NCBI GenBank assembly: GCA_947095535.1
Contig: OX352774.1
Location: 207,936,965-208,000,964 of the forward strand
DNA length: 64,000 nucleotides
Origin: Poecilobothrus nobilitatus
Lineage: Eukaryota > Arthropoda > Insecta > Diptera > Dolichopodidae
Direction of reading: 5' to 3'
The notes beneath the pieces are model-generated. The model searched no databases. It worked only from the letters and a program-made list of their open reading frames with translations, and was not told where the DNA came from. The position numbers and the translations under genes were made by a program. Positions 1 through 14,042 of this stretch are shown here, piece after piece. Each line of letters begins with the position of its first letter. Position 1 is the stretch's first letter.

Positions 1-3000
1 TTCTTTAAAAAATAGTAATTATAAAATTTATATATATATTCTATATTATTAATTTCTATATTATTATATAATTAGCACATTTTGTTTAATATTAAATAAC
101 ATTCACTCCTTAAAATATGCAATTTATAATGTAATTTGTAATTTTATTATCTTTAGGAATATCGTATATCTATTAAATTATTAAACAGTCATAATGAGTT
201 TTTATAATAATTCTCAATATAATTTACAATTTCAAACAAATTAATGAAAAAGAAAAGGTATATTATAGCTTAAAAAACTCTAAAAGAGTGGATCTTAGTG
301 CATACTTAAACTTTAGAAAAAAAAAAAAAAAACTAAAATTTTTAGAATTTTTCAAAAATTTAATAAATTACAAAATAACCAAACCATAACGGGAACAATC
401 TGTAGATAAATAATAAATGACAAAAAAAAACTATAGGTAACTATCAAATTGCGGATATTAATAATTTTATTAAACTAAAAATTTATTATTTGTGTTCATT
501 GCTTATTGTAAATATACAAAAATACATATTGTATATATTTATATGTATTATACCTATAATGATAGCATTTTAAAACTTTTGACCTTAAAAAAACTTGTTC
601 AATTAACACGTACATACCCCTAAAAAATCTTATATATATATGTATATTTATTTCGGCAATTCTATTAATATAAATAAAAAATTCAAATAAAAAAAATTTT
701 AAAAAAACAAAATATATTTGTAGATGAATTATTTCCTTTTTCTAATATGATAGCAACAAAATTGTAACAACTCGATTTAAAAGCCAGACAAAATATAATT
801 TTATTAAAATAATAATAATCATTCAATTTAATAAAACAAAATTATTATATATATATATATATAAATAATTTTATGTAAGAAACATAAGTATTATATTAAT
901 AAAAATAAATTAGAAAGCAACACCCAACAAATGTTCAACACTTAGAATTTATTAAAATGATATTATAGTACCTACATATATTTATCCTAAATATTTTGAT
1001 TAATTTTCTTTTTTTTTTTCACGTTTCGTCTATAATCCTTTATAATAAAATTTATATATTAGTAACGATAGCTAATTTTTTTTTATTATTTTTTATTTCA
1101 ATTGGTAACTATACCCTAAAAAATCTTCAAAACAATTCAAAATGCAACGAAAATCTATTTGTTTTTTTTTTTCAGTACACAAAAAAAAAAAAAAAAAAAA
1201 AAAAATGGAAAATATGAAGTGAAAATGTGAAAAATAAAAATTTCCAAAATTAATCGTTTAAAAAACAAAAACCTTTAGGCTAAAAATGTTAGTTTAACAT
1301 TTTTATTTCATTATTTTCTTATGGGTTGGTTGATTGAATGTAGGACTAAATAGGAGTGCAATATTAAAATCTGTATTGTATAAAATAATGATATTTGAGA
1401 AAAAACTTTAGCCCTAAAAACCAATTTAATTTTAGAAATAAAACAACAAACAAAAATAAATTTCAAATTTTGACGAATTACTAAGGTTTTATTAACCCAT
1501 ACTTCACATTTCTTTTTATTTTCATTCTAACTCTTTTACATTTGTTTTTTCCGCACCTCCATTAGAATTGAGCCTATACATTTATATCCCTGTACTTTAA
1601 ATATTTTTCTGTATTTTTTAATTTCTTTTTCTGTTTTAATTTTAGAATAAAATTAAAAATTGTTTTTTTTTTTTTTTTTTTTAAATATCGTATGTATTTG
1701 ATGTAAGCTTAAGAATGAGTGCAATGAGTTTATATAGTATCTATAGTACCCTTGGCATTTACCCTTAAAACATAATTTTCATTTATGTATTATACTTTTT
1801 TGCAAAACAAATCCTACTGCTGATATACCAGCATTTATTTATTAAATTGATTTTATGTTTACTAGACTTGAAATAAATCGATTATTATATCATTATAATA
1901 TTATATATATATATGTATAAAAAAAAAACTATGTATATAAGTATATACTTACGTTATTATCTATCATTATAATATATACATATAGTATAGTAGTATATAT
2001 ATGTATATACTTAGTAAGTATTAATAATTTTCTTATCTATTTTTGTTTTCAGTTTTTTTTTTTTTGAAACACAAGGTAAGTACATATATGTAAATCTTCT
2101 CAACAAATCTCTCCAATTTTATTGCGCAATTTTTACTTTATTTATACGGAAGATTTTTAAAACTTAGTAATAATAATAAAATTAATGAAAAATTCATTAA
2201 TTATTTTGTAAAAAGTAAAAAAAAGAAAAATACTATAAACAATATTTCATCCCAAAAAAAGAAATAATTTTTTATTACCTAAGTAGTTAATCAGAAAAAA
2301 AAAAAATAGGTGTAGGTAAATAAGTATTCATTCATTATATAGTAGAATTTTCAATTAATTTCAATTCATTTTCATACGAAAAACCTAACTTTTTTTTTTT
2401 TTTTTTATAAATAAACAGTTACTTAAGTTCACTTAAGTATTAAAAAAATATTTGCAATAACTCGAATAATTTTGGGAACAGTTTATTTATTTCCTATAAA
2501 TTAATATTTATCTTATCTATATTTTTAACAGGGTGGATTCATAAATTACTTTAAACTTATGATTTTAACATTTTAAAAATGCAATAATGTTTTAATATAA
2601 TTAAATTTAAACTTCATAAGATTTAGAAAAGAAATTTATTTAAAAATAAAGGAGAAATGTAAAAAAAAACGTAAAAATTTTTAATTTCAAATTCAAGGAT
2701 TTTTGATAACAAAAAAAAATTCTCTGTGTTTCAAAATGTTAGCGTTGCGATTTGGAAATGTGTTTGATTTTTCTATGGTAAAAATTTTTCAAAGAGAATT
2801 ATTTTGACTTGCCGAAAATGAACTTTCACCCATAAATTCTTTACAAATTTTAATTTTTTTTTAGAGACAGGATTACAGAAGTATTATAAGTGGGGGGAAA
2901 ATCCACAACACATAGTCATAGGGGGAGCACAGTATACTTACATTAAAAGATTGCAGCGTTACTTATACCTCTTAAACAACAATATTCTAATCTTGCTATT

Positions 3001-4764
3001 GTTAAATTCTTAATCAAATATAGTTAATTCGTTTTTTAAATATGGCTATACTAATTTATCAATGTTAGTTCTTATTACAATTTAAATGTTTTTATTTAGA
3101 AAGAGGTTGGAAAATGTTCTGAATATATCCAAGTAGTTCAAAAATTTTGCTATAAGTCTTTCATAGAAAAAAATTAGGCAAATTATATATTTTAACTATT
3201 GAAAGTCGACTATTATCCCCGAAAAATCGCTTATACATATATACGCCGTTCGTATTGAAAAAAATGAGCTTTTTATTCTATGATTTTGAACATTAATCAA
3301 TTCTGTTAATTTAAACATAAACATTTTTATTTTTCAATATTTCCTACCACAGCATCAGTTTTTATTTACAAATCTTACAAAATTCACTGTATCATAAAAT
3401 TATTTACTGTTCTATAAAAAAGCAAATAAAGTTTTAGACACCCTGTACATACTATCTTAAAACTACTTTGTTATTTTCTTAATTTTTTTCTCATTTTTAT
3501 AACATGCATGTGATTTGCAACACAACAAAACAAAAGCTTTGAATAGTTTTAAACTACCACAACTCCACATTTCAATTTGTTTGAGAAGCATCTGATATAA
3601 TATAAAAAAACAAGCTTGAAATTCACATATTTAATTAAAAAAAAAAAAAAAACTAATAAAAAAATCATAAGTGTTTGATTTTCCATCATAAAAAAAACAA
3701 AATTAACATTAAATTTTCTTACATGTAATAATAGATGCTATTAACTGACATCTAATAACACTTTATGAAGTTAATTTACATTAAAACAAAAACGAAAAAA
3801 AAAAAACATTTTTTTTTTGTATTTTATATTTTAATAATTATTATTATTGTTTATTTATTTATTTGTTACCGTAAATCAGGTACAGAAAAAAAAAATTTTT
3901 AAAATTTCGGAAATAAAATACAAAAAAAAAAGTGAATTTTTCCACACAATTCAAAAGAAAACTTAATGTTACAAGTTCATAAAAACACAAAGAAAAACAG
4001 AAAAAAATTAAATTATACCTTTAATTGTGTGCAAACTTAAAACATAACTGTATTTTGCCATTTTTTTTTTGCTTTTTTTTTTTAATTTTTGTAACAATAA
4101 AATTTTGATTTTCAATGTACGTATATGAAAACTGGTGACTTAATTTGTGACGGCTGTGAGGAATTACTACACAACAATTGTCTTAAATAATTTTTTTTTT
4201 TAAATTGTATTATGAGTTTGTTGTAAGGTTTATAATTGATTAGAAAAAAAAAATTTAATTTACAAATAACTGTTTATTTATTATTATTTAGAGAGGATAG
4301 GAACTTAGTTGATTTGTTACTTAAAATTAATTTCAGACATTATACAATACTACATACATTTTGCTTTAAACGTAAAGGACATTAAAAAATATTGTAAAGG
4401 AGCTTATATATAATATTGTTAATTGTTAAACAATAATATTAGTTAAAAAATTTTGAAGAAAACCAGTATGAGTAAAAACTTAACTTTAAATAAAATGTAA
4501 AATTAAAAAAAAATTTTAACAGACACAACAGTAACATTTATGTTATTTTTTTTTTAAATTCAAAGAAAAATAAAAGAAAGTCACAGATTCTAATTCTTTT
4601 TTTTGTTACACTTGTATTTGTCACTTATGCTTCACTTATAATTCAGTTATCCTTGTCATACTGATAAATTGAACATTTTGGGCATGGATCTAAATCAAAA
4701 AATTAAGTTGAACCAATCATATTTTTTGAGTAGCTAAAAGATGCCGATATCTATGTTTGTGTTT
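1..4764. other. Non-coding A+T-rich stretch
   Basis: Homopolymer and TA tracts; no convincing gene. CAGGG-type ends at about 2528 and 3446 could be the termini of a decayed mariner-like insertion. A stop-free stretch at 2822-3012 has no ATG and no recognisable product. Confidence 0.6.
1181..1205. repeat. A25 mononucleotide run
   Basis: Among the longest homopolymers in the window. A T20 run lies at 1663-1682. Such runs create long lysine- or phenylalanine-rich open frames that are not genes. Confidence 0.95.
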
Positions 4765-5085
4765 CCTGTATATAGATGTAAAATCTTCTTATTTTCTAAA
4801 TATCTGAACAAAACGTTCATTCGAATAAAGATGAGTATAATGAATATATTTGGGCAGAAGGTTATTGGGATTTCTTGATAAAGTGCAATTCGTTTAATAA
4901 ATGATTTTAATGTCACTTAAACACTTTGTCCACTGGATCTCCGACGTTTAGAAGGTTCTCTTCTTTACTTTACAGATATCTTTATAGTAGGAATGGCAAT
5001 TTGTTCCATAAAATTAAAAATTTCATGCTCTTTAGGGCTTCTCGATGAATCCCATAATTCCACTATTGACTTTAGAGTACTTAAG
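4765..5085 (+). pseudogene. Non-LTR retrotransposon (jockey/CR1-like) reverse transcriptase fragment
   Basis: Decayed C-terminal end of an insect non-LTR retrotransposon ORF2 protein. In shifting plus-strand frames one reads SAIRLINDFNVT, then DLRRLEGS and YRYLYSRNG. These match the conserved block after the catalytic palm of jockey-type reverse transcriptases, roughly (Q)N.A.RLI.D..VT...L..L.HRR.V..LSLFYRYYHG. Upstream, KIF...SKYL...IRIKM.Y corresponds to the usual YK..IRP.MEY segment. In-frame stops and frameshifts show that it is dead. The minus-strand open frame here is a shadow. Confidence 0.75.
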
Positions 5086-7509
5086 CCTTAATAATACTTT
5101 TATAGTTTATACGTTCTTAAGCCTTAATACTATAGCCTTATTTTACTTTTAACAAACACAAAAAAAAATATTCGATACAAAAAATATTTTACGAAACATA
5201 CGACTTTGACATCTGCAAAAACTGTTTGCGGCCGAATGGACTTTGCATACCAATTTTTCTAATGAAGAATAAAGATGATTAAACTATGTGAACATTTTTT
5301 ATTAAGCATCGTTGTCAAAACTTTAAGATTTTATAATCTATACCAGATAATTAACTATTTTATATATATATACATAAGTATTTACATTTGTATCCTATTT
5401 TTATGCGGAATACATTTGAATTTTGCACGTTTCAAAGTAGCAAAATTTAAACTTTTCTTTTTATAATTAAATTAAATATTAAATTGAAACTATAATTGGT
5501 CTCATTTTATGTAAAATTATTTTTATGCAAATGGAAAAAAAAAGAAAATGGAATTAATTAAAATATGGAAAAAAAAAATTGTAAAAATAGTTCATGCACT
5601 TTTTAAATGCAAAAAAAAAATAAGAAAAAAAAAACTGGTTCACAAATTTTTTTTTTTTTAAAGGTTAAAATTTAATATTTTACGAAGTTACAGCCAAAGT
5701 TTTTTGTTTTTGTTTTTTTTTTTTTATCACGCATTAATTATCATAATAAAACAACTGAAAGATAAAAATATGATATTTAGATGATGATGAAAAAGTTATT
5801 AATTGATGTGTGACAGGTAAAGTTTAATATTTAAACAATTTTAAAATATAATTTTATGGTGCATGGATTTGGTGTTTTCGTTAAATGTTTCAAACATAAA
5901 ATAACCTTAAAAAATATATTCAAATGTTTCTTTCATCATCTTTATGCTCTACTTCTTGGTGTATTAATATTTTGATTAGATAAAAAAATTTTTCAAATAT
6001 ATAAACTAAGTATAGTCGAAAATAAATTAAGAAAATTTAAATATATTTATTATGAAGCGTTCAATATCATTATATAATAGCAATGACAGTTTTTAGAATG
6101 TAAAAGAAATTGTCAATAATTCCTCAAACTGACGGTAACTGTATCGAAAACTTTAATTTGGTCAAATTGAAAATTTTTCGATAAAGGACAATATAAAATT
6201 TTTAGAACTAATCGAAATAATTAACTATAGAGCGAAAGTTTTCAAAAACCATTCTTTTCTACATTAACTGTACTAGATTAATTTTCTACTAACGTATTAC
6301 CTGTCCTTTTCTAACTCTTCGGCCATCAAAATTTCTTACAATGTAGAACTTGATCTGTGCTTTAGGATTAATTACATCTTAACAAGAAAAAATCATCAAA
6401 ATAGAAGAATTCCAGGACACTACATATCTCGTAAAAATTACTAACACTTTTTGGGTAAAAAAAGCAAGTACATATTTTATATTTATGACAGGCAAATGTG
6501 TGCTGGCAAAGCAATAAAGTTTCGTAAAATTTTTTTAGACAATATTTTTTTTATAATTTCTTCAATTTCCATTTTCTTCAATTTCTATTTACTTATTCGA
6601 AGGTCTAAAAAAATTAAAAAAAGAACACAATATTTCAAATGCAACTCACACTTCAGACAATGCAGGCTTTTGACATTAATTAAAAAAAAAAAAAAAAACA
6701 AAAACTATATTGCACCATCTGGAGTCCACTATTTAAAATGTCATCTAATAAAAAAAAAGATCATTATATTTCATGATTGCAAATAATCCCTTTTTCTTTT
6801 ATTTACTGCCAGAAGATGACAACTGTCAACATTCCATAAAAAAAAATCCAATGCAACATATACGTAATTAAAAAAATCATTTTATTTTATTCTTTTTGTT
6901 TTTTTTTTTTTTTGGTCATTTAGCAACCTTCTCATACTCTCCCACGCGATTTTATTTTTTTAACACTTTGTTATCTTTAGAACGTTTTATTTTTTTTTTT
7001 AATGAAATGATAATTTTTTTTTTTTTATGACAATCAAATTGAAAAGTCACGGAATTCTAGGAATTCATAAAAAAAAAAAAAAAAAATTTAAAAAGAATCG
7101 AATCGAATCGTTTAGTAATCGTATGAAAATCATATGGAATGGCATCATGTTTATTCTATTTAAAAGAGAGAAATAAAAAATAGAAAATATTTTTAAGAAC
7201 ATCAACTCACCATTAATTTTTTTTCTTTCAAATTTTTCTTAATTTTTTTTTTTTTTTTTTGAATTCTTCAGATCATATCGCAAATCAAAATTTTTTTTTG
7301 AGCAAAACGGAAGGCAAACTTCAATAATGTTTCGCAGATTTTTAATTTGTTTTTTTTTTTATTTATACATTCATTTTATATTAATTGCGAAATATTTATA
7401 AAAATTGTAATTTATTTATATAACGAAAAATAATTTTCATTTCTTTTTTTAAGTTATTTTTAAGAATTTCCGTATTCTTGGAATTTTTAAATTTTCTTCG
7501 AAAACTAGA
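5086..7509. other. Non-coding stretch
   Basis: Poly-A/poly-T runs and a small ATCGA repeat near 7095. The 111-codon open frame from 6451 begins at TTG and is lysine/phenylalanine/isoleucine-rich; I see no protein family in it. Confidence 0.6.
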
Positions 7510-8105
7510 TAGAGTTGTAGTGTTACAAACTCTAAGATGTGTTCCATATGTTATTTCAGTTTAAGATATCTTAAATTTAATTAGCTACCGGGATATATTT
7601 ATGTAAATTTCGAAGTTCTATGATAAATATTCGATCCCCTTAAATCAAACCAACGAAATTTTACAGAAATTTTTGTGATAAAACTTGATTAAAATATGGA
7701 CAGACTAGGAATTGTTGATATAAAATTTAACTTCTTTGAACAAAATTTCAGATACCTAACTTAATTAGACACTAAGTTATGCTTACATTAAAAAAAAAAA
7801 AAACAAATTATAAATCTGGAACTTAAACCCGTCGGTTGAGCTTTTTCAATTTCAATAGCTAAGCAGCTAGCATTTATGTCAGTAAAACTGAAATAGTTAA
7901 AATTTCAAAATCGTAACCTTTATTATTTTTTGAGTTATCGTGCAGATGGATGGACACTTTCAGCTAAATCAACTTAGAATTAGTAAGAGTATATTATATA
8001 CTTTTCCAATTTCCATATCTATTTAGTTTTTTTTTAAGGTGTTCTTAAACGTAATGGCAAATTTATTACATACACCCTTGAACTATGCTCGTACACGGGT
8101 AAAAA
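7510..8105 (+). mobile_element. mini-me/Helentron-like non-autonomous element, copy 1
   Basis: Shares with the elements near 44.3 and 57.4 kb the string TTTTTTGAGTTATCGTGC, followed here by a decayed (GGAT/GGAC) tract, a core GCTAAATCAACTTAGAATT and a short AT tract. Further on, AAGGTGTTCTTAAACGTAATGGCAAA and the end block CACCCTTGAACTATG match copy 3. A 3' subterminal hairpin CACCC...GGGTA (about 8080-8103) is retained. Upstream blocks resembling AAATTTTAC and CAAAATTTCAGATACCTA correspond to the internal repeats of copy 3. It has no coding capacity; the 5' boundary is approximate. Confidence 0.65.
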
Positions 8106-10273
8106 AATAAAATTAAAAAAAAAAAAGCAAAAAAAAAAATTAAAATTGTAAGTAAGGGAAAATGATGAATCAAAAATTTATTTAAAATTAAAAATTTTTT
8201 TAAAAATTTAATGAGACTTTATTTAGCAATAGGTTCAGTTCAATGATTTTATAAATAAATTAATTAAATTTTGTGTAAAAGAAAAATTCTACAAAGGTTA
8301 CCAGATATTCAAAATCTTTCTAGGGTAATTGGCATTTATTTTATGAATAATGATTCTGATTTGTCTGTACATTTCGGTATTTTATTTTAGGCCCCCAAAA
8401 ATCAGAAATTCCAATAGAGCAAATATACGTGATTCTTTTTTAGAATAAACAAAACAAAGTTTTAGGTAATATAAAAAGTAACAACAGATATTAAAAAAAA
8501 ACGCAAATGATATTTAAAACTTAACATATAAACAAAAACATTTTGGTATAAATTACGGCTGGACATTATGCCTCTATAATATAGTAATATTTCTTAGCTT
8601 AGTTTTTTTTTTTTTTTTTTGTTACATGCTTATGGATTTATAAATTTCCACATATAGATTTTCATTCATTTTCATACTGACTGGCCTCATATAGTTTTCT
8701 CATTCTTATTTTTAATGATTTTCCTGTTTGCATTCTTTAAGAATGAAAATTTTCCAATATTCCATAATAATTAAAAAGTGTAGGTGAAGAAAAAAAGAAT
8801 ATGAATCATTAGGAAATCAGTATTTTTTTTTTTTATAGATAATGCGTAGACATGTGATATAAATTCGGTTCATTGATTCCATTAATAATAATTTAATTGA
8901 GTTTATTTTCTAAATTTAGATTTTCTGTTGTAAACAGGAGTCAGTATAAGAAATATTTCATGAATGAAAATTAATTTCTTTTCTTTTTTTTTTTCTTTTT
9001 TATTAATGATTAATTGATGCTATGCAATGATTGCAAAATTTCTAGAACTTATAAGAAAAAAAAAAATAGTACCTTGTATAAATTATTTAAATATGAAATG
9101 TATTGGATACCTACTCCTACTCATTGAAAGTTCAAATTTAAAAAAAGAAAAAAAAAAAAATTCGATTTTCTTCTTTTTTTTTTTTGTTTTTTAATTTTTA
9201 TTTTGATGAGGTCAAGTATTTTAAAATTGAATTGAAATTGAATGTTAATGATATCTTAAGAATGAGTGTCAGAGATTGTTGAATCAGATCTGTTTTAAAT
9301 AAAAAAAATTAAAATGATTTTGTATTTTGTTTAAAATATCTATTTAAAGAATGTATATTCGAATAATTTAAAAAGAAAATTTAAATTAATAGTAAAAGTC
9401 ATGTAAATATTATACAAAATATATTAATAGTATATAGTGTCTTGTTTTGTTGTGAACCCACTCAAAATTTTATCAGAAAACTTTCCATCTTAATTTTTGT
9501 TTTCTCCAGTTAATATTTAAAACTCTACTCATTGTATATAGAAACCGCATTACAGGACAGAGATTTTTTTTTTTTTTTTGTAGGTTTTCAACTGAAAATG
9601 GGATTTTTTTTATGAAATTTTCATGAACTATTCATGAAATAACATTGTTTTTTTTTTTTTTAAGTTACATTCACTAGTAATAAAAATCAGTTATTTCACA
9701 GTTTAATGTAATAATGGCACGAGTACCTTTAATCTAAAAAATTTCATCGGAAAATTCAACAAAAAAAAAAATAAAATAAAAATAAACACAATTTTGAATT
9801 TCATCTAGATTTGAATAAGATTTTTTTTTTTTTTTAGTAAATTGTCACCATATGGCATACACCTGGTCAATATAAAAGAAAAAAAAAAACCTTAAATGTA
9901 AAAACAAAAGGAAAAAACATCACGAAATAATTTGCAAATTTATAAAAAAAAAAAATCTATGGTTGTTTTATTTTGATTTTTAATAGGTTAAAAGGTTTTT
10001 AATGAAAATACAAAAAATAATATTAAAATGCAACAATAAAAATGCAAATGGGACATTTTGCTTTAAATTTCTTTGAGAAATGCTTAGAAGAGCATCTCTT
10101 TTTTCAATGTGGTTAGATATTAATCTCCCTTTTAGACTAATTAGTCTTAGTCATTTTACCTGTCATTAAATCTTTAAAGTGATTGTCCGAAATCGCAATA
10201 TTCAGTTTAGCTATTAAAAGACGGAGTTAAGTTCCAATTTATATGAGTACTCGCACGAAGTTCCAAATTTTCG

Positions 10274-10304
10274 AATGCGATTTTCGTTTAGCGAAAATAG
10301 CATT
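10274..10304. repeat. 13-bp hairpin with one mismatch
   Basis: AATGCGATTTTCG and CGAAAATAGCATT flank a 5-nt loop TTTAG. It lies in a locally G+C-richer stretch (about 10080-10360) that I cannot assign to a known element. Confidence 0.7.
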
Positions 10305-12369
10305 ACGCGGTAAGGCACCTGCAGCCATTTTATATTACTACATTGATCTGGTTTGGATGATTGATTTACATTTAAAGAGTAAAAAAATAATGTTATCTAC
10401 AACAGTATAAAATTGGATGACTTTTACTGGCGATAAAATTACACTAATAAACAATTACGTCTATGTGGGATATACAATACGATTATAGCCTATACAGAAT
10501 AGGATAAACCTCAATATGGTACCAACAATAGACAACATTTCCATATGGTTTTGTAATTGATCTTATTTTATTATAAGTGTTTCAAAAAGAAATTATTTAT
10601 CCACTTTTTTAGAAGCATGCTATTAAAATTAGGTACAATAGACATTTCTTTATTCAAAATCAAAAAAAAAACATAGCGTCATTTGAGAAAATTTCCCTAA
10701 AGATAATGATTAAAACGAACGAACAGATAAACAATTTACTCTCTTGTAAAAAATAATAAGTTAATGTACAAAAAAAAAAAAATTGCATACCTTGAAATTA
10801 ATTTAAATTTTTTTAAATATTATTTAAATGGAAATTCATTAATTAAATTTGTGTTTAAAGTAAATGAAAATTCTTTTGGAAAATCGCCAATATAAACTTT
10901 TGTTTAAAATCATTTTAAAAGCAAAAATAAAAGAATAGCATTTAAAATAAAGTGATTATTTTTAATATTTCAAGGGAAAAATAATTAAACAAGAAGTAAA
11001 TAAAGGTGAAAGATTTTAAAAATAAACTTAAAATGAAATTTAAATCAAAGGATAATGAATACATTATCAATTTTCCACTTTTAGAACATTTTTGTTCTTT
11101 TTTTTTCTGTTTTAAAAATTGTTGGAGCATGCACAATCTTTTTTTTTCTTTATTTTTTACTTTTGAAACTACAAAAAAAAAAAAACATTATAAACTGAGA
11201 AAAAAATTCAAAAGTTTTTTTTTATTTTTATTTTGATCTTAATCATAGTTTATTATTGCCAAAAACAAATTTCAAAATAAAATTTCTAGGAAACATTTTC
11301 ACAACCCAATTGCAGATACTTAGTATGTATGCTTAAATAAGTAGGACATTATTATAAGTTGTCAGAAGATTGCAGCGGCCTTTAACTCTGCAAAACAAAG
11401 TTAGTTAGATGGTTATAACGACCCATAAATTCATCTAAAAAATTAACCGTAAAAAATTTAGAACATGACATAAAAATACAATCAAATATATGCAACAAAA
11501 TAAAAAATTTAAAAGAAGAATTTTATCCTATACCTATAATAAAAACAAAAAAATAACCTTAATAAAAAACTAGGATGTCATCTTTAATTTCTTTTGCATG
11601 GTTGCTTCAGTGCATCATAAAATTTTTTTTTTCTTTCAATCTTAAATTACAAAAAGAAAAATAAAATACTTTGAATAACCCTTTCCTTTCACTCTCAAAA
11701 TCTTTCAATTTATTATTTATAAGGGGTGAATGTCCTTTTTTTTTTTTTGCTAAAATCAAAAATGCAAAAAGTAAATAGGTCGAATCAAATCAATTTTAAA
11801 TTCATATAAGTGAAATTGACAAGAAAAAAAAACAAAAAAAAAAAAAACAAAAATGTCATTATCCCTCTTGTAAAATTAAAAATCAACAAATTATCTTAAA
11901 ATTACTGTTCAGAAAAAGAGTTAAAGACAGGCTAAAAAATAGGACGTCCTATAAGGTATAATAATAACATTTTTATAACATAATGTGCCTAATTTTTTGA
12001 CAATTTAATTTTCTGCAATAATAAAAATAAATATAAATACCTTTTAAATAAGATTCAAAATTACCCCCTTAAAATAAATTAAAATTACATTTCGCGAAAT
12101 TTTGTATTTTTTTTTTTTTAATCCTTAGAAAAAGGATTCATTGAAAAACATCAGTTTAGTGAGTTGGGTTTAAGGAGTGAAAGTGTAACAAATTATTTTA
12201 TTGATTTTTATTATTTTACAATCCTATATACAACGCAATGTTTTACGGTTAATCGTGATTAAAAATTTATTTTATTACTTTTTATAAGAATATCTTAAGA
12301 TTTTCCCAAGCATATTTTATTTATAATATACTCGTATATAATTTTATAGTTGGTTACATGTTGGTAGAT

Positions 12370-12397
12370 TTGATATGCCAATATTATGGCAAATCAA
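12370..12397. repeat. 11-bp hairpin with one mismatch
   Basis: TTGATATGCCA and TGGCAAATCAA around a 6-nt loop ATATTA. Confidence 0.65.
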
Positions 12398-13910
12398 TAT
12401 TCTTTATAAAATTAAATTTTTATTACCAAATATAAACTAAAAACATTATTTTTTATTTATTATTGTACTTAATGATCAAAATTTATAGGATATCAAATAT
12501 ATAGGGATTTATCAAAAATTCGGAATTACGAATCTTTTAATTACAACGCGCACCTTTGAATTTTCTCAAAATGATAATTTGATGATTGACATTTAAATAG
12601 AATGAATTCAACCAATTTATGATGTGACGTAATCACTTCTTGATTCTAATGTTGAAACTGAGCCAATTAATGTGGAAATTTTATTGTATACAATAAGTAA
12701 CAATGTTTCTAATAAAATAGTTTTTGATGTTTAAAAATAAAAATTTAAAAATTAGCTGATATTAGTATAATTTATGTGGTAATATCAATGTAAACTATTT
12801 ATTAAAAAATTGAATGAAAAATAATCTTAAAAATTTTACTTTGATTTAAAAAAACAAAAAAAAAAAAAAAATGTTGTGCAACAATGTTGCATAATTTTAA
12901 AACGTAAAATTTATAAATTTTTCTAATTGAACTTAAAAAAGAAAAAAATTTTAAATCAAAACATAAGTAGGTACATCATATATGTATGTATGACGTCAAT
13001 TTGGTCAATGACATCATTTCAAAATTTCTTGACATTTGTATAACGGAACTTCTTAAAGCTCTAAATTCAATATATTTTGTATAGAAAATTGTTTATTTAA
13101 TATTCTAAGGTTGAATAAAACGTGATTATTTTATAAAATAAACAAACAAACATTGTAGCAACAAAGCACAAAATAAAAAAGTTCAAATCTAATATTCTCA
13201 GATCAACAAAAGAAACAACAAAAACAAAAATTTTCTTGACTTTTCATCTATTTATACTTATGTATTTTTTTTTCTCAAAATAAAACCGTTATAAGAAATC
13301 ACATTAAGCAATGGAAAATAGCACTAAGAGAAAAAAAAAAATTTTTATTTTTACCCTTGATCTAATAACATATTAAATTAGTTTATACATAATGTTGCAG
13401 AATCCCACCCATATGGGAATTTTTTTTTTATGGTGGTTGTTGCTCTGTGTTCTGTCGTATATATATACTTTTGCGTGTTTCTCATACCAAACTAAATTTT
13501 GATAAAATATATTTACATTAACATACATATTATAACAGTATTGCCAACTTCATTTTATTTTAATTATTTTTCACACAAAAACCAAAATGAATCTATGCAT
13601 ATAAAAAAAAAACAAGCAATCTATTTTTATGACTTAGATGCTTTAATTAAATTTTGAAGTTAAAATACAATTTAAATTCATTAACGATAATGAAGTCACT
13701 ATATAGAAAAGAACACTGAAACCATTAATGTTTGCGGTCAAAGATGATCTGTTGGATTATTTAACAACTGGTATAAAACAAACTCATGAAACACGAGTAT
13801 AACTTCGATAAGAGTAATAACTTCAAAGGATTCAAAATTAAGTAAGGGAATCACTGCCAATAAATGTTTTTATTTTTAAATTGAATGTTTTTATTTATAA
13901 ATGCTGAAAA

Positions 13911-14042
13911 GAAAAATCAGATCGGGTTGACATGAGCTTAGTAGCGAGGAGGAATTTAAAAAAAAACTGAAGATAAAAAATTCAAACCGGATTCGTATGA
14001 GTTTCGTAACAAAGAAGAATTTACAAAAACTGCTATTTAAAA
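13911..14042 (+). repeat. Diverged 65-bp tandem repeat with protein-like content
   Basis: Two imperfect units contain ATGAGCTTAGTAGCG and ATGAGTTTCGTAACA (13932 and 13997), each followed by GAAGAATTTA or GGAGGAATTTA and AAAAACTG. Translated separately they read MSLVARRNLKK and MSFVTKKNLQK, but the period of 65 is not a multiple of three, so no single frame covers both. Mostly synonymous-looking differences could be chance or a relic of a duplicated coding segment. Confidence 0.5.

Larger units (their letters stand above)
8106..13910. other. Non-coding stretch
   Basis: Mostly simple A+T-rich sequence. A more complex block at about 10080-10360 contains a hairpin but no coding signal; otherwise nothing assignable. 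Confidence 0.6.

Noticed and set aside
2012..2080. GTAAGT...TTTTGTTTTCAG followed by a 23-nt segment ending AAG|GTAAGT
   Set aside because: Splice-like strings are present, but the implied intron is about 40 nt and the exon is mostly T; likely chance.
2822..3012. 63-codon stop-free stretch after an acceptor-like TTTTTTTTTAG
   Set aside because: No ATG, no partner exons, no recognisable domain.
6451..6786. 111-codon plus-strand open frame
   Set aside because: Begins at TTG, dominated by Lys/Ile/Phe from poly-A/T tracts, no family motif, and near the length expected by chance in this composition.
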